Below, in pieces: positions 1-9,997 of a DNA stretch of 57,377 bases. How positions within the stretch are numbered: position 1 is the first letter of the stretch; every line of letters begins with the position of its first letter. A program made the position numbers and the translations under genes. The notes under the pieces were generated by a model. It did not search any database. It saw nothing but the letters and a program-made list of their open reading frames with translations, and had not been told where the DNA came from. This stretch comes from an uncultured Actinomycetes bacterium (lineage in GTDB: Bacteria; Actinomycetota; Acidimicrobiia; IMCC26256; PALSA-555), in the NCBI GenBank assembly GCA_903899845.1, contig CAIUKV010000141.1, forward strand, positions 1 to 57,377. Reading direction: 5' to 3'.

Positions 1-407
1 ACCCCGGTGTCGTCAGCCGCGGCCGCGAACCACACCTCGACCGGCAGCCCGATCACGACGCGGGCCACGTCGACCCCGGGCATCGCGCCGAAGACCCGGG
101 GGCCTTCGTCGAGGTCCACCATCACGACCGCGTAGGGCAGCTCGGCCTTGAACGCCGGGATCCCCTGCTGGCGGATGACCGTGAACGTGTGCACGGTGCC
201 ACGACCGGCGGACTCGAGCCACTCGGGCTCCGCCCCGCACTCGGTGCACAGCGCCCGCGGGTACCACTGCCGGTGCCCGCAGGCCGGGCACTGCTGGATC
301 AGCAGCCGTCCTTCGCGCGCCGCCTGCCAGTACTCCGCGTTGACGTTGTCGATCTGCGGGAGGGGCTTGGCCCACTCCTCGACCTCGACCACCTCGTGAG
401 TGCTCAC
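1..407 (-). CDS. DUF35 / OB-fold Zn-ribbon acyl-CoA-associated protein (C-terminus off window)
   Basis: Manual minus-strand translation from GTG at 407: VSTHEVVEVEEWAKPLPQIDNVNAEYWQAAREGRLLIQQCPACGHRQWYPRALCTECGAEPEW...; CPxCGHxQWYPRxxCTxCG rubredoxin-like Zn ribbon plus OB-fold. The ORF track lists only an artefactual frame here. 4-nt GTGA overlap with the upstream thiolase gene. Confidence 0.88.
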   Translation of the reverse strand, partial: MSTHEVVEVEEWAKPLPQIDNVNAEYWQAAREGRLLIQQCPACGHRQWYPRALCTECGAEPEWLESAGRGTVHTFTVIRQQGIPAFKAELPYAVVMVDLDEGPRVFGAMPGVDVARVVIGLPVEVWFAAAADDTG

Positions 408-1576
408 GGGTGCTCCTTCCCCAGGATCGCGACGCCGATGCACGACAGCCAGCCCCCCGATCCGGCTGCGATCGCGACCTCGCAGTCCGGCACCTGGGCC
501 TCGCCGCCCTGGCCGCGCAGCTGGCGCACGGCCTCGAGGATCAAGAAGATGCCCCGCATCCCCGGGTGGACGGCCGACAGCCCGCCCCCGTCGGTGTTCA
601 GCGGCCACTTGCCGCCCCGCTTCAGGTGGCCCTCGGCGACGAACGGGCCGCCCTCGCCCTTCGGGACGAAGCCGAGCGACTCCAACAGGATCAGGCAGGT
701 GATGGTGAACGAGTCGTAGAACATCAGCAGGTCGACGTCGTCGTGGGTGACCCCGGCCCGCTCGAACGCGATCGGCCCGACCCGGGCCCCGGCCGACGAC
801 GTGAAGTCGGACTGCTGGGAGATGTTCCAGTGCGTCTGCCCACCGGCGGCCCCGAGCACGTGGACCGGCGCCTGGGGCAGGTCCTTGGCCCGCTCGGCCG
901 TGGTCATGACGAACGCACCGCCGCCGTCGGTGATCGCGCAGCAGTCGAGCAGGTGCAGCGGATCGGCGATCATCCGCGACGACAGGACGTCGTCGACGGT
1001 GATCGGGTCGCGGTAGATGGCGTTCGGGTTGAGGGAGGCGAACTCGCGGACGCCGACGGCGATCTCGGCGAGCTGCTCGGAGGTGGTGCCGAACTCGTGC
1101 ATGTGGCGCTGGGCGTGCATGGCGTAGGAGCCGACCAGGGAGTTGCCGTAGGGGGCCTCGTAGCCCGACGGCCCGGCCACGCGCTGCTGGCCCCGGTGCA
1201 TGCCGCCGGTCCCCAGGCTGCGGCCCATGCGGGTCAGCTGGTCGGACCCATAGGTGACGAGGGCGGTGTCGCAGAGCCCGTCGCGGATCGCAGCGGCGAG
1301 GTGCTGGACGTGGAACTCGAACGACGAGCCCCCGGTCATCGTGCCGTCGACGTAGCGGTGGTCGATCCCGAGGTACTCGGCCATGGTGACCGCGTCGTCG
1401 ACCATCATCCCGCCCCCGCCCCCGGCGTTGACGTAGCCGTCGATCGACGCCTTGTCGATGCCGGCGTCGGCGATCGCCCGCCGGGCGGCGAGCACGTGGT
1501 GCTGGACGCCGTTGAGGTGCGGAGCCTTGGGGTGGTCGGACAGTCCGATCCCCACGATGACGGGTGTGCGGTCCAT
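404..1576 (-). CDS. Thiolase-fold / lipid-transfer-protein (SCP-x/Ltp2-like)
   Basis: MDRTPVIVGIGLSDHPK...; thiolase fold with NTDGGGLSAVHPGMRG; pairs with DUF35; no Cys nucleophile visible (TMTGGSSFEF). Confidence 0.88.
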   Translation of the reverse strand: MDRTPVIVGIGLSDHPKAPHLNGVQHHVLAARRAIADAGIDKASIDGYVNAGGGGGMMVDDAVTMAEYLGIDHRYVDGTMTGGSSFEFHVQHLAAAIRDGLCDTALVTYGSDQLTRMGRSLGTGGMHRGQQRVAGPSGYEAPYGNSLVGSYAMHAQRHMHEFGTTSEQLAEIAVGVREFASLNPNAIYRDPITVDDVLSSRMIADPLHLLDCCAITDGGGAFVMTTAERAKDLPQAPVHVLGAAGGQTHWNISQQSDFTSSAGARVGPIAFERAGVTHDDVDLLMFYDSFTITCLILLESLGFVPKGEGGPFVAEGHLKRGGKWPLNTDGGGLSAVHPGMRGIFLILEAVRQLRGQGGEAQVPDCEVAIAAGSGGWLSCIGVAILGKEHP

Positions 1577-1634
1577 TGCGGCGGAGTCAACCATGCCCCG
1601 ACCGGGACCCGCCAACCGCAACTACGGTGCAGGC

Positions 1635-2651
1635 ATGGGTGACCTCAAGCTCGGCCTGCAGTTCGGGTACTGGACCGCCACACCCCGTCCGGCCCGCGAC
1701 CTCATCGAGCTCGCGGTGCGGGCCGAGGACCTCGGCTTCGACTCCGTGTGGACCGGTGAGTCGTGGAGCAGCGACGCGTTCTCGCCCCTCGCCGCGGTGG
1801 CGGGGGCGACGTCGCGCGTGCGCCTGTGCACCGGCATCGCCCAGATCGCGGCCCGCACCCCCACCGCCATGGCGATGCACGCCATGACCCTCGACGGGCT
1901 GTCGGAGGGTCGGGCCGCGGTCGGGATCGGGGTGAGCGGGCCCCAGGTGGTCGAGGGCTGGTACGGGCGGCCCTTCGGGCAGCCCCTCGCCCGCACGCGC
2001 GAGTACGTGGCGATCATGCGCGACGCGCTGCGCCGCGAGGGCCCGGTGGCGGCGCCGGGACCGCACTATCCCCTCCCCTACACCGGCGACGGCGCGCTCG
2101 GCCTGGGCAAGCCCCTCAAGATGATCACGCACCCGCGACGGGGCGACGTGCCCATCTACCTCGGCGCCGAGGGCCCGAAGAACGTGGCCATGGCGTTCGA
2201 GATCGCCGACGGCTGGGTCCCGCTCTACTGGTCGCCGTACCGCGACGCCTACGTCGTTCCCGACACCCGACCCGACGACTTCGAGATCGCGGTGAACGTG
2301 TCGGTCGTGGTCGCCGACGACGTCGCCACCGCGTTGTGGCCCATCAAGGCCACCCTCGGCTTCTACATCGGCGGGATGGGCGCGAAGACGAAGAACTTCC
2401 ACACCGAGCTCATGGCCCGCATGGGGTTCGAGGAGGAGGCCCACCGGATCCAGGACCTCTTCTTCGCGGGCAAGCGCGACGAGGCGATCCTGGCCGTGCC
2501 CGACGACTTCGCCGACGAGATCTCCCTGGTCGGACCACCGGCCCGCATCGCCGAGCGGATCGAGGCGTGGCGGGCGACCCCGGTCACCACGCTGCTCGTG
2601 GGCGGGGGCGACCCCGACGCCATGCGGCTCCTCGCCGACCTCACCCGCTGA
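1635..2651 (+). CDS. LLM class F420-dependent oxidoreductase
   Basis: MGDLKLGLQFGYWTATPRPARDLIELAVRAEDLGFDSVWTGESWSSDAF; luciferase-like fold; -10-like TACGGT 6 nt upstream of ATG. Confidence 0.9.
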   Translation: MGDLKLGLQFGYWTATPRPARDLIELAVRAEDLGFDSVWTGESWSSDAFSPLAAVAGATSRVRLCTGIAQIAARTPTAMAMHAMTLDGLSEGRAAVGIGVSGPQVVEGWYGRPFGQPLARTREYVAIMRDALRREGPVAAPGPHYPLPYTGDGALGLGKPLKMITHPRRGDVPIYLGAEGPKNVAMAFEIADGWVPLYWSPYRDAYVVPDTRPDDFEIAVNVSVVVADDVATALWPIKATLGFYIGGMGAKTKNFHTELMARMGFEEEAHRIQDLFFAGKRDEAILAVPDDFADEISLVGPPARIAERIEAWRATPVTTLLVGGGDPDAMRLLADLTR

Positions 2652-2673
2652 GGCGGGCCCGGTCGCCCGAGCG

Positions 2674-3777
2674 TCAGCGGGGCAGGCGGTAGAGGTCGAT
2701 CGCGTTCTGGCCGAGGATCCGGTCCTGGTCGGCCTGCGGGAGCGTCGCGATCTGATCGCGCAGCTCCTTGACCATCCCCGGGAACGTGCAGTCGGGATGC
2801 GGGTAGTCGGTGCCCCACACGATGCGGTCGGTGCCCACCAGGGGCGCGAGCACCGGCAGGGTGTGCTCGTCGACCTCGAAGCTGATCCAGCACTGCCGGG
2901 CGAAGTACTCGCTCGGCATCAGCTTCATCTCGGGCGCGTAGCCGCCGAACCGGCCCACCTGATGGTCGAGCCGCTCGAGCCAGTACGGCGCCCATCCACC
3001 CCCGGCCTCGAGGAACACGAAGCGCAGCCCCGGGTGGCGCTCCATCACGCCGGTGGCCATGAGCTGCGCGCAGGCGAGCATGTGCTCGAACGTGTGCGAG
3101 GTCGCGTGCAGGACCAGGGCGTTGTAGGGCGGCCGGTCGAGGCCGAGCGTGGGGATGGCGGGCTGGGAGCCCTCGTGGATGCCGATCGTGACGTCGAGCT
3201 CCTCGGCGGTCTCCCAGACGATCTCGTTCGCCGGGTCGACGATCGTGCGCCCCGCGCACGGGTTCGGCCGCACGAACGCGACCCGGAAGCCCAGCTCGTC
3301 GTGGGCCCGGCGCAGCTCGGCCGCCGCCGCGACCGGGTCCTGGAACGGGAGGGCGGCGACGCCGAAGAGCCGGGTGGGGTCGGCGGCGCAGAACGAGGCC
3401 AACCAGTCGTTGTAGGCCCGCACCACCGCGACGGCGGCGGCGGGGTCGGCGATCGCCCAGTAGGCCAGCCCGACCGTCGGGTACAGCACGACGGCGTCGA
3501 GATCGTCGGCGTCGAGGTCGGCGAGCCGGGCGTGCGGGTCGAACGCACCCGCGATCGCCTCCTCGAGCGGACGGGCGTTGGCCAGGTCGGCCACCACCGC
3601 GCCCGGCGTGCCGAGCATCCCCAGGCTGCCGACGAAGATCTCCTGCCCGCCCACCGTGACGTGGTCGAGGCCGCGAGCGTCGGTGGTGATGGACGGGCGC
3701 TGGTGGTCGGGCAGATGCGCGAAGGCGGCACGGGGCTCGAGCACGTGGCCGTCGGCGTCGATCACGGGGACGGGCAT
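2674..3777 (-). CDS. Amidohydrolase family protein (amidohydro_2)
   Basis: MPVPVIDADGHVLEP...; IVWGTDYPHPDCTFPG; DADGH metal motif. Confidence 0.9.
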   Translation of the reverse strand: MPVPVIDADGHVLEPRAAFAHLPDHQRPSITTDARGLDHVTVGGQEIFVGSLGMLGTPGAVVADLANARPLEEAIAGAFDPHARLADLDADDLDAVVLYPTVGLAYWAIADPAAAVAVVRAYNDWLASFCAADPTRLFGVAALPFQDPVAAAAELRRAHDELGFRVAFVRPNPCAGRTIVDPANEIVWETAEELDVTIGIHEGSQPAIPTLGLDRPPYNALVLHATSHTFEHMLACAQLMATGVMERHPGLRFVFLEAGGGWAPYWLERLDHQVGRFGGYAPEMKLMPSEYFARQCWISFEVDEHTLPVLAPLVGTDRIVWGTDYPHPDCTFPGMVKELRDQIATLPQADQDRILGQNAIDLYRLPR

Positions 3778-6023
3778 GGGACCACCTCCACGGGGATGCC
3801 GTTGCACACGGCGTTGCCGGACAGCGGATCGAGTGTGTCGCTCGGCGTCAGCACGTTACTGCTCACGCCGGCGTGGCGCCGGGCCACCGCGAGGTCCACG
3901 CCGTCGACGTCGTGGCCCCACCCGTGGGGCAGGCTCACCACGCCGGGCCGCATCGCGTCGTCGATCTCGACCGGCACCTCGACCGTCCCCGACGCCGAGG
4001 TCACCCGCACGGTCGCGCCGTGCGTCACCCCCCGCGCGGCGGCATCGTCGGGGTGGACGAGCAGCGTGCACCGGGGGCGGCCCTTGACCAGGACCTCCAC
4101 GTTGTGCATCCACGAGTTGTTCGACCGCAGGTGGCGCCGCCCCACGAGCACGAGACCGCCGGTCGCGGGGCGGTCCCGGCGCGCCCGCAGGCGGGCCACG
4201 TCGGCGACGATCGTCTCGGGGGCCAGCTCGATCCGACCGGTCGGGGTGCGCAGCACCCCGGGGATCCGCGGGGCGAGCGGCCCGAGGTCGACGCCGTGGG
4301 GCTCGGCCTCGAGCACGGCCAGCGAGAGCCCGGCCGGATCGGCGCCGAAGCCGTCGCCGTACGGGCCGGTGCGCAGCATCACGTCGAGCGCCCGCTCGGG
4401 GCCCCGCCGGTGGGCCAGCGCGGTCATCAGCGCATCGGGGTCGCGTCCCGCGACGCTCGACCCGGGCCGGGCCACCGCCCGCTCCACCAGGCCGCGGGCG
4501 AGCGCCTCGTCGAGGACGTCGACATCGGCGTCGGCGCCGAGGCCCATGCCGATCGCCCCCAGCCGGGCCAGGATCTCCCACTCGGCCATCTCGTGCGCGG
4601 CGAGCGGGCGGATCGGCGGCGAGTAGTTGGCCACGTTGCGCACCGCCAGCTGGTACAGCGCGAGGTCGTAGTGCCCCTTGGCGACGATCGGTGGCGCCGG
4701 GAGGATGACGTCGGCGTGGCGGGTGGTCTCGTTGCGGTAGATGTCGACGCTGACCATGAAGTCGAGCCCGGCGAGGGCCCGGTCGAGTCGGGTGCCGTCC
4801 GGCGTGCTGCACACCGGGTTCCCCGCGACGGTGACCATCGCCCGGATCTGCCCGGGGCCGGGGGTCTCGATCTCCTCGGCCATGCAGGCGGCCGGGAACT
4901 CGCCGAACACCTCCGGCGCGCCCCGGACCCGGCTCGTGTGGCGGCCGAGGCGCACGCCCCGGCCCGGACCGGGCGTCCCGCCCGCCGAGGCGCTCCCGGC
5001 GGCGGGGAGGGTGAACATCGCGCCCCCGGGGCGGTCGAGGTTGCCGGTCAGCACGTTGAGGACGTCGACCAGCCACGAGGCGAGCGTGCCGAACTCCTGG
5101 GTGCAGGTGCCGATGCGGGCGTACACGCACGCGCGCGGCGCCGCCGCGAGGTCGAGGGCCACCGCGCGGATCCGCTCGGCGGGGATCCCGCACGCGACGG
5201 CGACCGACTCGGGCGGGAAGTCGGCCGCAAGCCGCTCGACGTCGGCGAGTCCGTCGAGGTGGGGCGTGAGGTGGGGGCCGGGGTCGACCCGACCCTCGGC
5301 GAACAGCACGTGCACGAGCGCGAACAGGAACAGGGCGTCGGTGCCCGGGACGATCGCGAGGTGCTCGTCGGCCGCGGCGGCGGTGCGGGTCCGCCGGGGA
5401 TCGACGACGACGAGGCGCCCGCCGCGCGCCCGCAGCGCCTCGAGCCGACCGGGCAGGTCGGGCGCGGTGCACAGCGAGCCGTTCGACTCGTAGGGGTTCG
5501 CCCCGAGCATCAGCAGATGGTCGGTGCGGTCGACGTCGGGCACCGGGATCGACAGGGCGCCGCCGAACATCAGGCCGGCCGCGACCTGCTTGGGCATCTG
5601 GTCCACGGTGCTGGCGGAGAACACGTTGCGAGTCCCGAGCCCCTGGAGCATCAGACGGCCGTGGACGAGGCTCGCGAGGTTGTGGGCCGTCGGGTTGCCG
5701 AGGTAGACGCCCACCGCGTCCCGGCCGTGGGCGTCGATCACCGCCGGCAGTCGCTCGGCGATCACGGCGAACGCGTCGGACCAGTCCACCTCCCGCCACC
5801 GGGCCGACGGGCCCCCACCCGTGCGCAGGAGCGGCCGGCGCACCCGGTCGGGGTCGGCCTCGAGCTTCGGCAGGGCGGCCCCCTTCGGGCACAGGAACCC
5901 CCGGGAGAACACGTCGTCGCGGTCGCCGCGGGCGAGGACGGGGACGTCGTCCTCGAGGTGCAGCTCCAAGCCGCAGGTCGCCTCGCACAGCGGGCACGTC
6001 CGGTACGCCACACGGCGGGTCAC
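3762..6023 (-). CDS. Molybdopterin-dependent oxidoreductase (formate dehydrogenase-like, 4Fe-4S N-terminus)
   Basis: VTRRVAYRTCPLCEATCGLELHLEDD...FSRGFLCPKGAAL; FSASTVDQMPKQVAAGLMFG; molydop_binding C-terminus. TAACGT -10-like sequence 7 nt before GTG at 6023 (ORF track start 6032). Confidence 0.9.
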   Translation of the reverse strand: MTRRVAYRTCPLCEATCGLELHLEDDVPVLARGDRDDVFSRGFLCPKGAALPKLEADPDRVRRPLLRTGGGPSARWREVDWSDAFAVIAERLPAVIDAHGRDAVGVYLGNPTAHNLASLVHGRLMLQGLGTRNVFSASTVDQMPKQVAAGLMFGGALSIPVPDVDRTDHLLMLGANPYESNGSLCTAPDLPGRLEALRARGGRLVVVDPRRTRTAAAADEHLAIVPGTDALFLFALVHVLFAEGRVDPGPHLTPHLDGLADVERLAADFPPESVAVACGIPAERIRAVALDLAAAPRACVYARIGTCTQEFGTLASWLVDVLNVLTGNLDRPGGAMFTLPAAGSASAGGTPGPGRGVRLGRHTSRVRGAPEVFGEFPAACMAEEIETPGPGQIRAMVTVAGNPVCSTPDGTRLDRALAGLDFMVSVDIYRNETTRHADVILPAPPIVAKGHYDLALYQLAVRNVANYSPPIRPLAAHEMAEWEILARLGAIGMGLGADADVDVLDEALARGLVERAVARPGSSVAGRDPDALMTALAHRRGPERALDVMLRTGPYGDGFGADPAGLSLAVLEAEPHGVDLGPLAPRIPGVLRTPTGRIELAPETIVADVARLRARRDRPATGGLVLVGRRHLRSNNSWMHNVEVLVKGRPRCTLLVHPDDAAARGVTHGATVRVTSASGTVEVPVEIDDAMRPGVVSLPHGWGHDVDGVDLAVARRHAGVSSNVLTPSDTLDPLSGNAVCNGIPVEVVPCPSP

Positions 6024-6152
6024 GCCGGTCACGTTAGGGCACCCGGCGCCGGCCCGGGGCCCGGACGGGACCCGGGCCGATCTCCGTTATCGTGCGGTCC
6101 GCCCCGATCCACACCGACCGGTTCCGCCGGTCCCCGAACCGGATGCGTGCCG

Positions 6153-7760
6153 ATGGAGTACAACCTCGCCGACCTGTTCGAAGCCGCGGCCGACGCCTTC
6201 CCCGACCGGGAGTACCTCGTGGCCGAGGGCCGGCGCCGGACCTACGCCGAGATGGAGGCGCGGGCCAACCGGCTCGCCCACCACCTCCAGGCCCAGGGCA
6301 TCGGCCCCGGCGACCACGTCGGGATCTACGGCTACAACTCCGTGGAGTGGGTCGAGACCCTCTGGGCGGTGTTCAAGGTCCGGGCGACCTGGATCAACAT
6401 CAACTACCGGTACGTGGAGGAGGAGCTCGCGTACCTGTTCGAGAACGCCGACCTCAAGGCGCTCGTCTACCAGCGCGAGTTCGCGCCGCGGGTGCGCGGC
6501 GTGCTCGCCCACCTGCCCCTCCTCCGGCACACGGTGGTGATCGACGACGGCAGCGACGCCGATCTCGCCGGGCTCGACTCGGTCGACTTCGAGGACGCGA
6601 TGGCAGGCGGGTCCCCCGAGCGCGACTTCGGACCCCGCTCGCCCGACGACCGCTACATCCTCTACACGGGCGGCACCACCGGGATGCCCAAGGGCGTCGT
6701 GTGGCGCCACGAGGACGTCTTCTTCGCGCTCGGGGGCGGCATCGACCCCGTGACCAACGACCGGGTCACCACACCCATGGACCTGGTCGAGCAGGCCAAG
6801 GCGGCCGGCGGCGCCGCCACCAACATGCCCATCGCCCCCCTCATGCACGGCGCCACGCAGTGGGGGGTCATGGGGGGAGCGTTCCGTGGCGCCCGCATCG
6901 TCCTCATGGCCAAGTTCGACCCGGTCCGCACCTGGGAGCTGGTCGAGGAGGAGGGCGTCAACATGGTCATGATCACCGGTGACGCCATGGCCCGACCGAT
7001 GATCGACGCGCTCGAGGACTCGGCGCGCGCCTTCGACCTCTCCTCGCTCTTCGCGATCGGCAGCACCGCCGCGCTGTTCTCGCCGTCCATGAAGGACCGC
7101 TTCATGGAGCTGCTGCCCAGCATCGTGCTCACCGATGCGATCGGCTCCTCGGAGTCGGGATCCAACGGCTACTCGATCGTCGAGAAGGGCAAGACCGCGA
7201 TGAAGGGCGGGCCGACGGTCCGGGCCGTGCGCGACTCGGTCGTGCTCGACGAGGACCTCCGTGAGGTCGCGCCCGGATCGGGGATCGTCGGCAAGGTCGC
7301 CCGCAAGGGGAACATCCCCATCGAGTACTACAAGGACCCCGAGAAGACCGCCCAGACCTTCGTCACCGGTCCCGACGGCACCCGGTACTCCGTCCCCGGC
7401 GACTTCGCCACGCTCGAGGCCGACGGCACGATCACCCTGCTGGGCCGGGGCTCGGTGTCGATCAACTCGGGGGGCGAGAAGATCTTCCCCGAGGAGGTCG
7501 AGGGCGCGGTGCGCCGCCACGCCGAGGTCTACGACTGCGTGGTCGTCGGCGTGGCCGACGAGCGCTGGGGTCAGCGCGTCGCCGCCGTGGTCCAGCCCCG
7601 ACCGGGCTGCACCCCGTCGCTCGAGTCGATCCAGGACGAGTGCCGCCGCCACATCGCGGGGTACAAGGTGCCCCGCGAGATCCACTACGTGGACCGGATC
7701 GAGCGATCCCCGTCGGGCAAGCCCGACTACCGCTGGGCCGCGGCGGTCGCCACCGCCTGA
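6153..7760 (+). CDS. Acyl-CoA synthetase (AMP-binding, FadD-type)
   Basis: MEYNLADLFEAAADAFPDREYLVAEG...; YTGGTTGMPKGVVWRHED AMP-binding motif; C-terminal SPSGKPDYRWA. Confidence 0.95.
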   Translation: MEYNLADLFEAAADAFPDREYLVAEGRRRTYAEMEARANRLAHHLQAQGIGPGDHVGIYGYNSVEWVETLWAVFKVRATWININYRYVEEELAYLFENADLKALVYQREFAPRVRGVLAHLPLLRHTVVIDDGSDADLAGLDSVDFEDAMAGGSPERDFGPRSPDDRYILYTGGTTGMPKGVVWRHEDVFFALGGGIDPVTNDRVTTPMDLVEQAKAAGGAATNMPIAPLMHGATQWGVMGGAFRGARIVLMAKFDPVRTWELVEEEGVNMVMITGDAMARPMIDALEDSARAFDLSSLFAIGSTAALFSPSMKDRFMELLPSIVLTDAIGSSESGSNGYSIVEKGKTAMKGGPTVRAVRDSVVLDEDLREVAPGSGIVGKVARKGNIPIEYYKDPEKTAQTFVTGPDGTRYSVPGDFATLEADGTITLLGRGSVSINSGGEKIFPEEVEGAVRRHAEVYDCVVVGVADERWGQRVAAVVQPRPGCTPSLESIQDECRRHIAGYKVPREIHYVDRIERSPSGKPDYRWAAAVATA

Positions 7761-7774
7761 GCCCCCACACGCGC

Positions 7775-7828
7775 GCTCCGCACCATCCCACCCACCCGCT
7801 CCGCACCATCCCACCCACCCGCTCCGCA
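7775..7828. repeat. 23-bp tandem repeat, about 2.3 copies (gctccgcaccatcccacccaccc)
   Basis: Exact copies at 7775-7797 and 7798-7820, partial third from 7821; lies in the intergenic region before the 7843 CDS. Confidence 0.9.
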
Positions 7829-7842
7829 TCTCCGGAGGACCC

Positions 7843-8787
7843 GTGCCCCTGCACCCCGCACTCCAGGCCATCTGCGACGCCGCCAACCAGGCTGCGGCCG
7901 GAGCCGCCGACGCCCCGGCCCCGTCCGACGCCGAGCGCCTCACCCTGGTCCGGGGTGGGGCCGAGGCCTTCGGATCGCTCGGCGCCGGCGCCCCCGACCC
8001 GCTGCACTCGGTCGAGGACATGACCGCCGAGGGCCCCCACGGCCCGATCCCCGTGCGCGTCTACCGGCCGGCCACCACGCCCGGCGCGCCCCTCGTCTGC
8101 TACTACCACGGCGGCGGCTTCGTCTCCGGTTCGGTCGCCGCGTGGGACGGCGTGGCCCGCCGGATCGCCAAGGAGTCGGGCGCCGTCGTGGTGAGCGTCG
8201 ACTACCGCCTCGCGCCCGAGCACCGCTTCCCGGTCCCCCTCGAAGACTGCCACGCAGCCCTGGTCTGGGCGGTGGCCGAGGCCGAGCGCCTCGGCGCCGA
8301 CGCCACCCGCGTCGCGGTGGCCGGCGACAGCGCCGGCGGCAATCTCGCCGCTGCGCTCGCCCTCCGGGCCCGGACCGAGGGCCCGACGCTGCGGGCCCAG
8401 GTGCTCGTCTATCCCGTGATCGCTCCCGAGTGCACCACCGCGTCGATGGACGCCAACGGCACCGGCTACCTCCTCACCGCCGACTCCATGCGGTCGATGT
8501 GGGCCTGGTACCTCGGGCCCGACGGGGACCCCGACGACCCGGGCGCCGCGGTCGCGAAGGCCACCGACCACGCGGGCCTCCCGCCCGCCCTCGTCATCAC
8601 CGCCGAGTACGACCCGCTGCGCGACGAGGGCGAGGACTACGCCGCCCTGCTCACCCGAGCCGGGGTCGACGTGACCTGCACCCGCTACGACGGCATGCTG
8701 CACGGGTTCTTCGGCCTGCGCGAGATCGTCCCCGACTCCGACCGCGCCGTGGCCGAGGTCGCGGCGTTCCTCCGCCGCCACTGCTGA
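7843..8787 (+). CDS. Alpha/beta hydrolase (HSL-family esterase/lipase)
   Basis: YYHGGGFVSGS oxyanion motif, GDSAGGN nucleophile elbow; GTG start with GGAGG RBS. Confidence 0.93.
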   Translation: MPLHPALQAICDAANQAAAGAADAPAPSDAERLTLVRGGAEAFGSLGAGAPDPLHSVEDMTAEGPHGPIPVRVYRPATTPGAPLVCYYHGGGFVSGSVAAWDGVARRIAKESGAVVVSVDYRLAPEHRFPVPLEDCHAALVWAVAEAERLGADATRVAVAGDSAGGNLAAALALRARTEGPTLRAQVLVYPVIAPECTTASMDANGTGYLLTADSMRSMWAWYLGPDGDPDDPGAAVAKATDHAGLPPALVITAEYDPLRDEGEDYAALLTRAGVDVTCTRYDGMLHGFFGLREIVPDSDRAVAEVAAFLRRHC

Positions 8788-8820
8788 TCCCGCCGCGCGG
8801 GTCGCAGTCCCGCCGGGGCA

Positions 8821-9987
8821 TCAGGGGCGACGGGCCCGGTCGAGCAGCCCGCGCGCGATGACGATGCGCTGGATCTCGTTGGTCCCCTCACCGATCATCA
8901 TCAGCGGCGCGTCGCGGTAGTAGCGCTCGATCGGGAGCTCGGTCGTGTAGCCGACCCCGCCGTGGATGCGCATCGCCTCGGTCGCGATCTCGAACGCGGC
9001 CTCCGACGCGAACAGCTTGGCCATGCCCGCCTCGACGTCGCAGCGCAGGCCGGCCTGCTTGCGCTCGGCGGCGGCCCGGGTGAGCAGACGCGACGCCTCG
9101 AGCTTGGTCGCCATGTCGGCCAGCTTCAGCTGGATCGCCTGGTGGTCGGCGATGGGTCGCCCCATGGTGACCCGGTCCTGGGCGTAGGCGAGCGCGGCGT
9201 CGAAGGCGGCACGCGCCACGCCGGTGGCCCGCGCCGCGATGTTGATGCGACCCTGCTCCATCACCCCGAGGATCTGTGGGAGGCCCCGGCCCTCCTCCCC
9301 CACGAGCGCGTCGCCGGGGAGCCGATGGTCGGCGTAGGCCATCTCGACCGTCTCGAGGCCCTTGTAGCCGAGCTTGCCGATGTTCTTCGACACGGTGATC
9401 CCGCCGGACCGGGGCCCGGGCTCCTTCTCGACCACGAACGCGCTGATGCCGACGTCGGTGCGGGCCGCGAGCAGGATCAGCGCGGCGCGTTCGCCGTTGG
9501 TCACCCAGGTCTTCGTCCCGGTCACGACCCACTCGTCGCCGTCCCGGACGGCCCGGCACGACAGGTTGCGGGTGTCGGTCCCGGCGTCGGGCTCCGAGAG
9601 CGACAACGCCCCGCGGCGCGTGCCGCTCGCGAGGTCGGGGAGCCACCGGCGCCGCTGGTCCTCGGTGCCGTGGTACCAGATGTTGGTCGCGCACATCGTG
9701 TGGGTGTTGATGATCCCCGACAGCGACATCCAGCCGTACGCGAGCTCCTCGATCACCGCCACGTATGTGAGCAGATCGAGCCCGAGACCGCCGTACTCCT
9801 CGGGGATCGTGATCCCGAACAGGCCCATCGCCCGCATGTCGGCCACCAGCGCGTCGGGGAACGCGTCGGCGTGCTCGAGCTCGCTGGCGACCGGGACAAC
9901 CTCGCGGGCGACCCAGCGCCGGACCGAGGCGACCATCTCCTCGCGCAGCGCGGGATCGGTGGGGGCGTACGCGGGGCTGTCGGCCAT
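8821..9987 (-). CDS. Acyl-CoA dehydrogenase
   Basis: MADSPAYAPTDPALREEM...LSEPDAGTDTRNLSCRAV...RIHGGVGYTTELPIERYYRDAPLMMIGEGTNEIQRIVIARGLL. Confidence 0.96.
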   Translation of the reverse strand: MADSPAYAPTDPALREEMVASVRRWVAREVVPVASELEHADAFPDALVADMRAMGLFGITIPEEYGGLGLDLLTYVAVIEELAYGWMSLSGIINTHTMCATNIWYHGTEDQRRRWLPDLASGTRRGALSLSEPDAGTDTRNLSCRAVRDGDEWVVTGTKTWVTNGERAALILLAARTDVGISAFVVEKEPGPRSGGITVSKNIGKLGYKGLETVEMAYADHRLPGDALVGEEGRGLPQILGVMEQGRINIAARATGVARAAFDAALAYAQDRVTMGRPIADHQAIQLKLADMATKLEASRLLTRAAAERKQAGLRCDVEAGMAKLFASEAAFEIATEAMRIHGGVGYTTELPIERYYRDAPLMMIGEGTNEIQRIVIARGLLDRARRP

Positions 9988-9997
9988 GACGCGGACG

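Noticed and set aside
3762-6023. Selenocysteine in the formate-dehydrogenase-like molybdoprotein
   Set aside because: No in-frame TGA; the active-site region reads FSASTVDQMPKQVAAG without Sec or Cys.
3873-7760. 1295-aa plus-strand ORF spanning the region antisense to the Mo-oxidoreductase
   Set aside because: Only the 3' part (6153..7760) is a real acyl-CoA synthetase; the upstream part is low-complexity Arg/Gly/His/Val antisense translation typical of GC-rich DNA.
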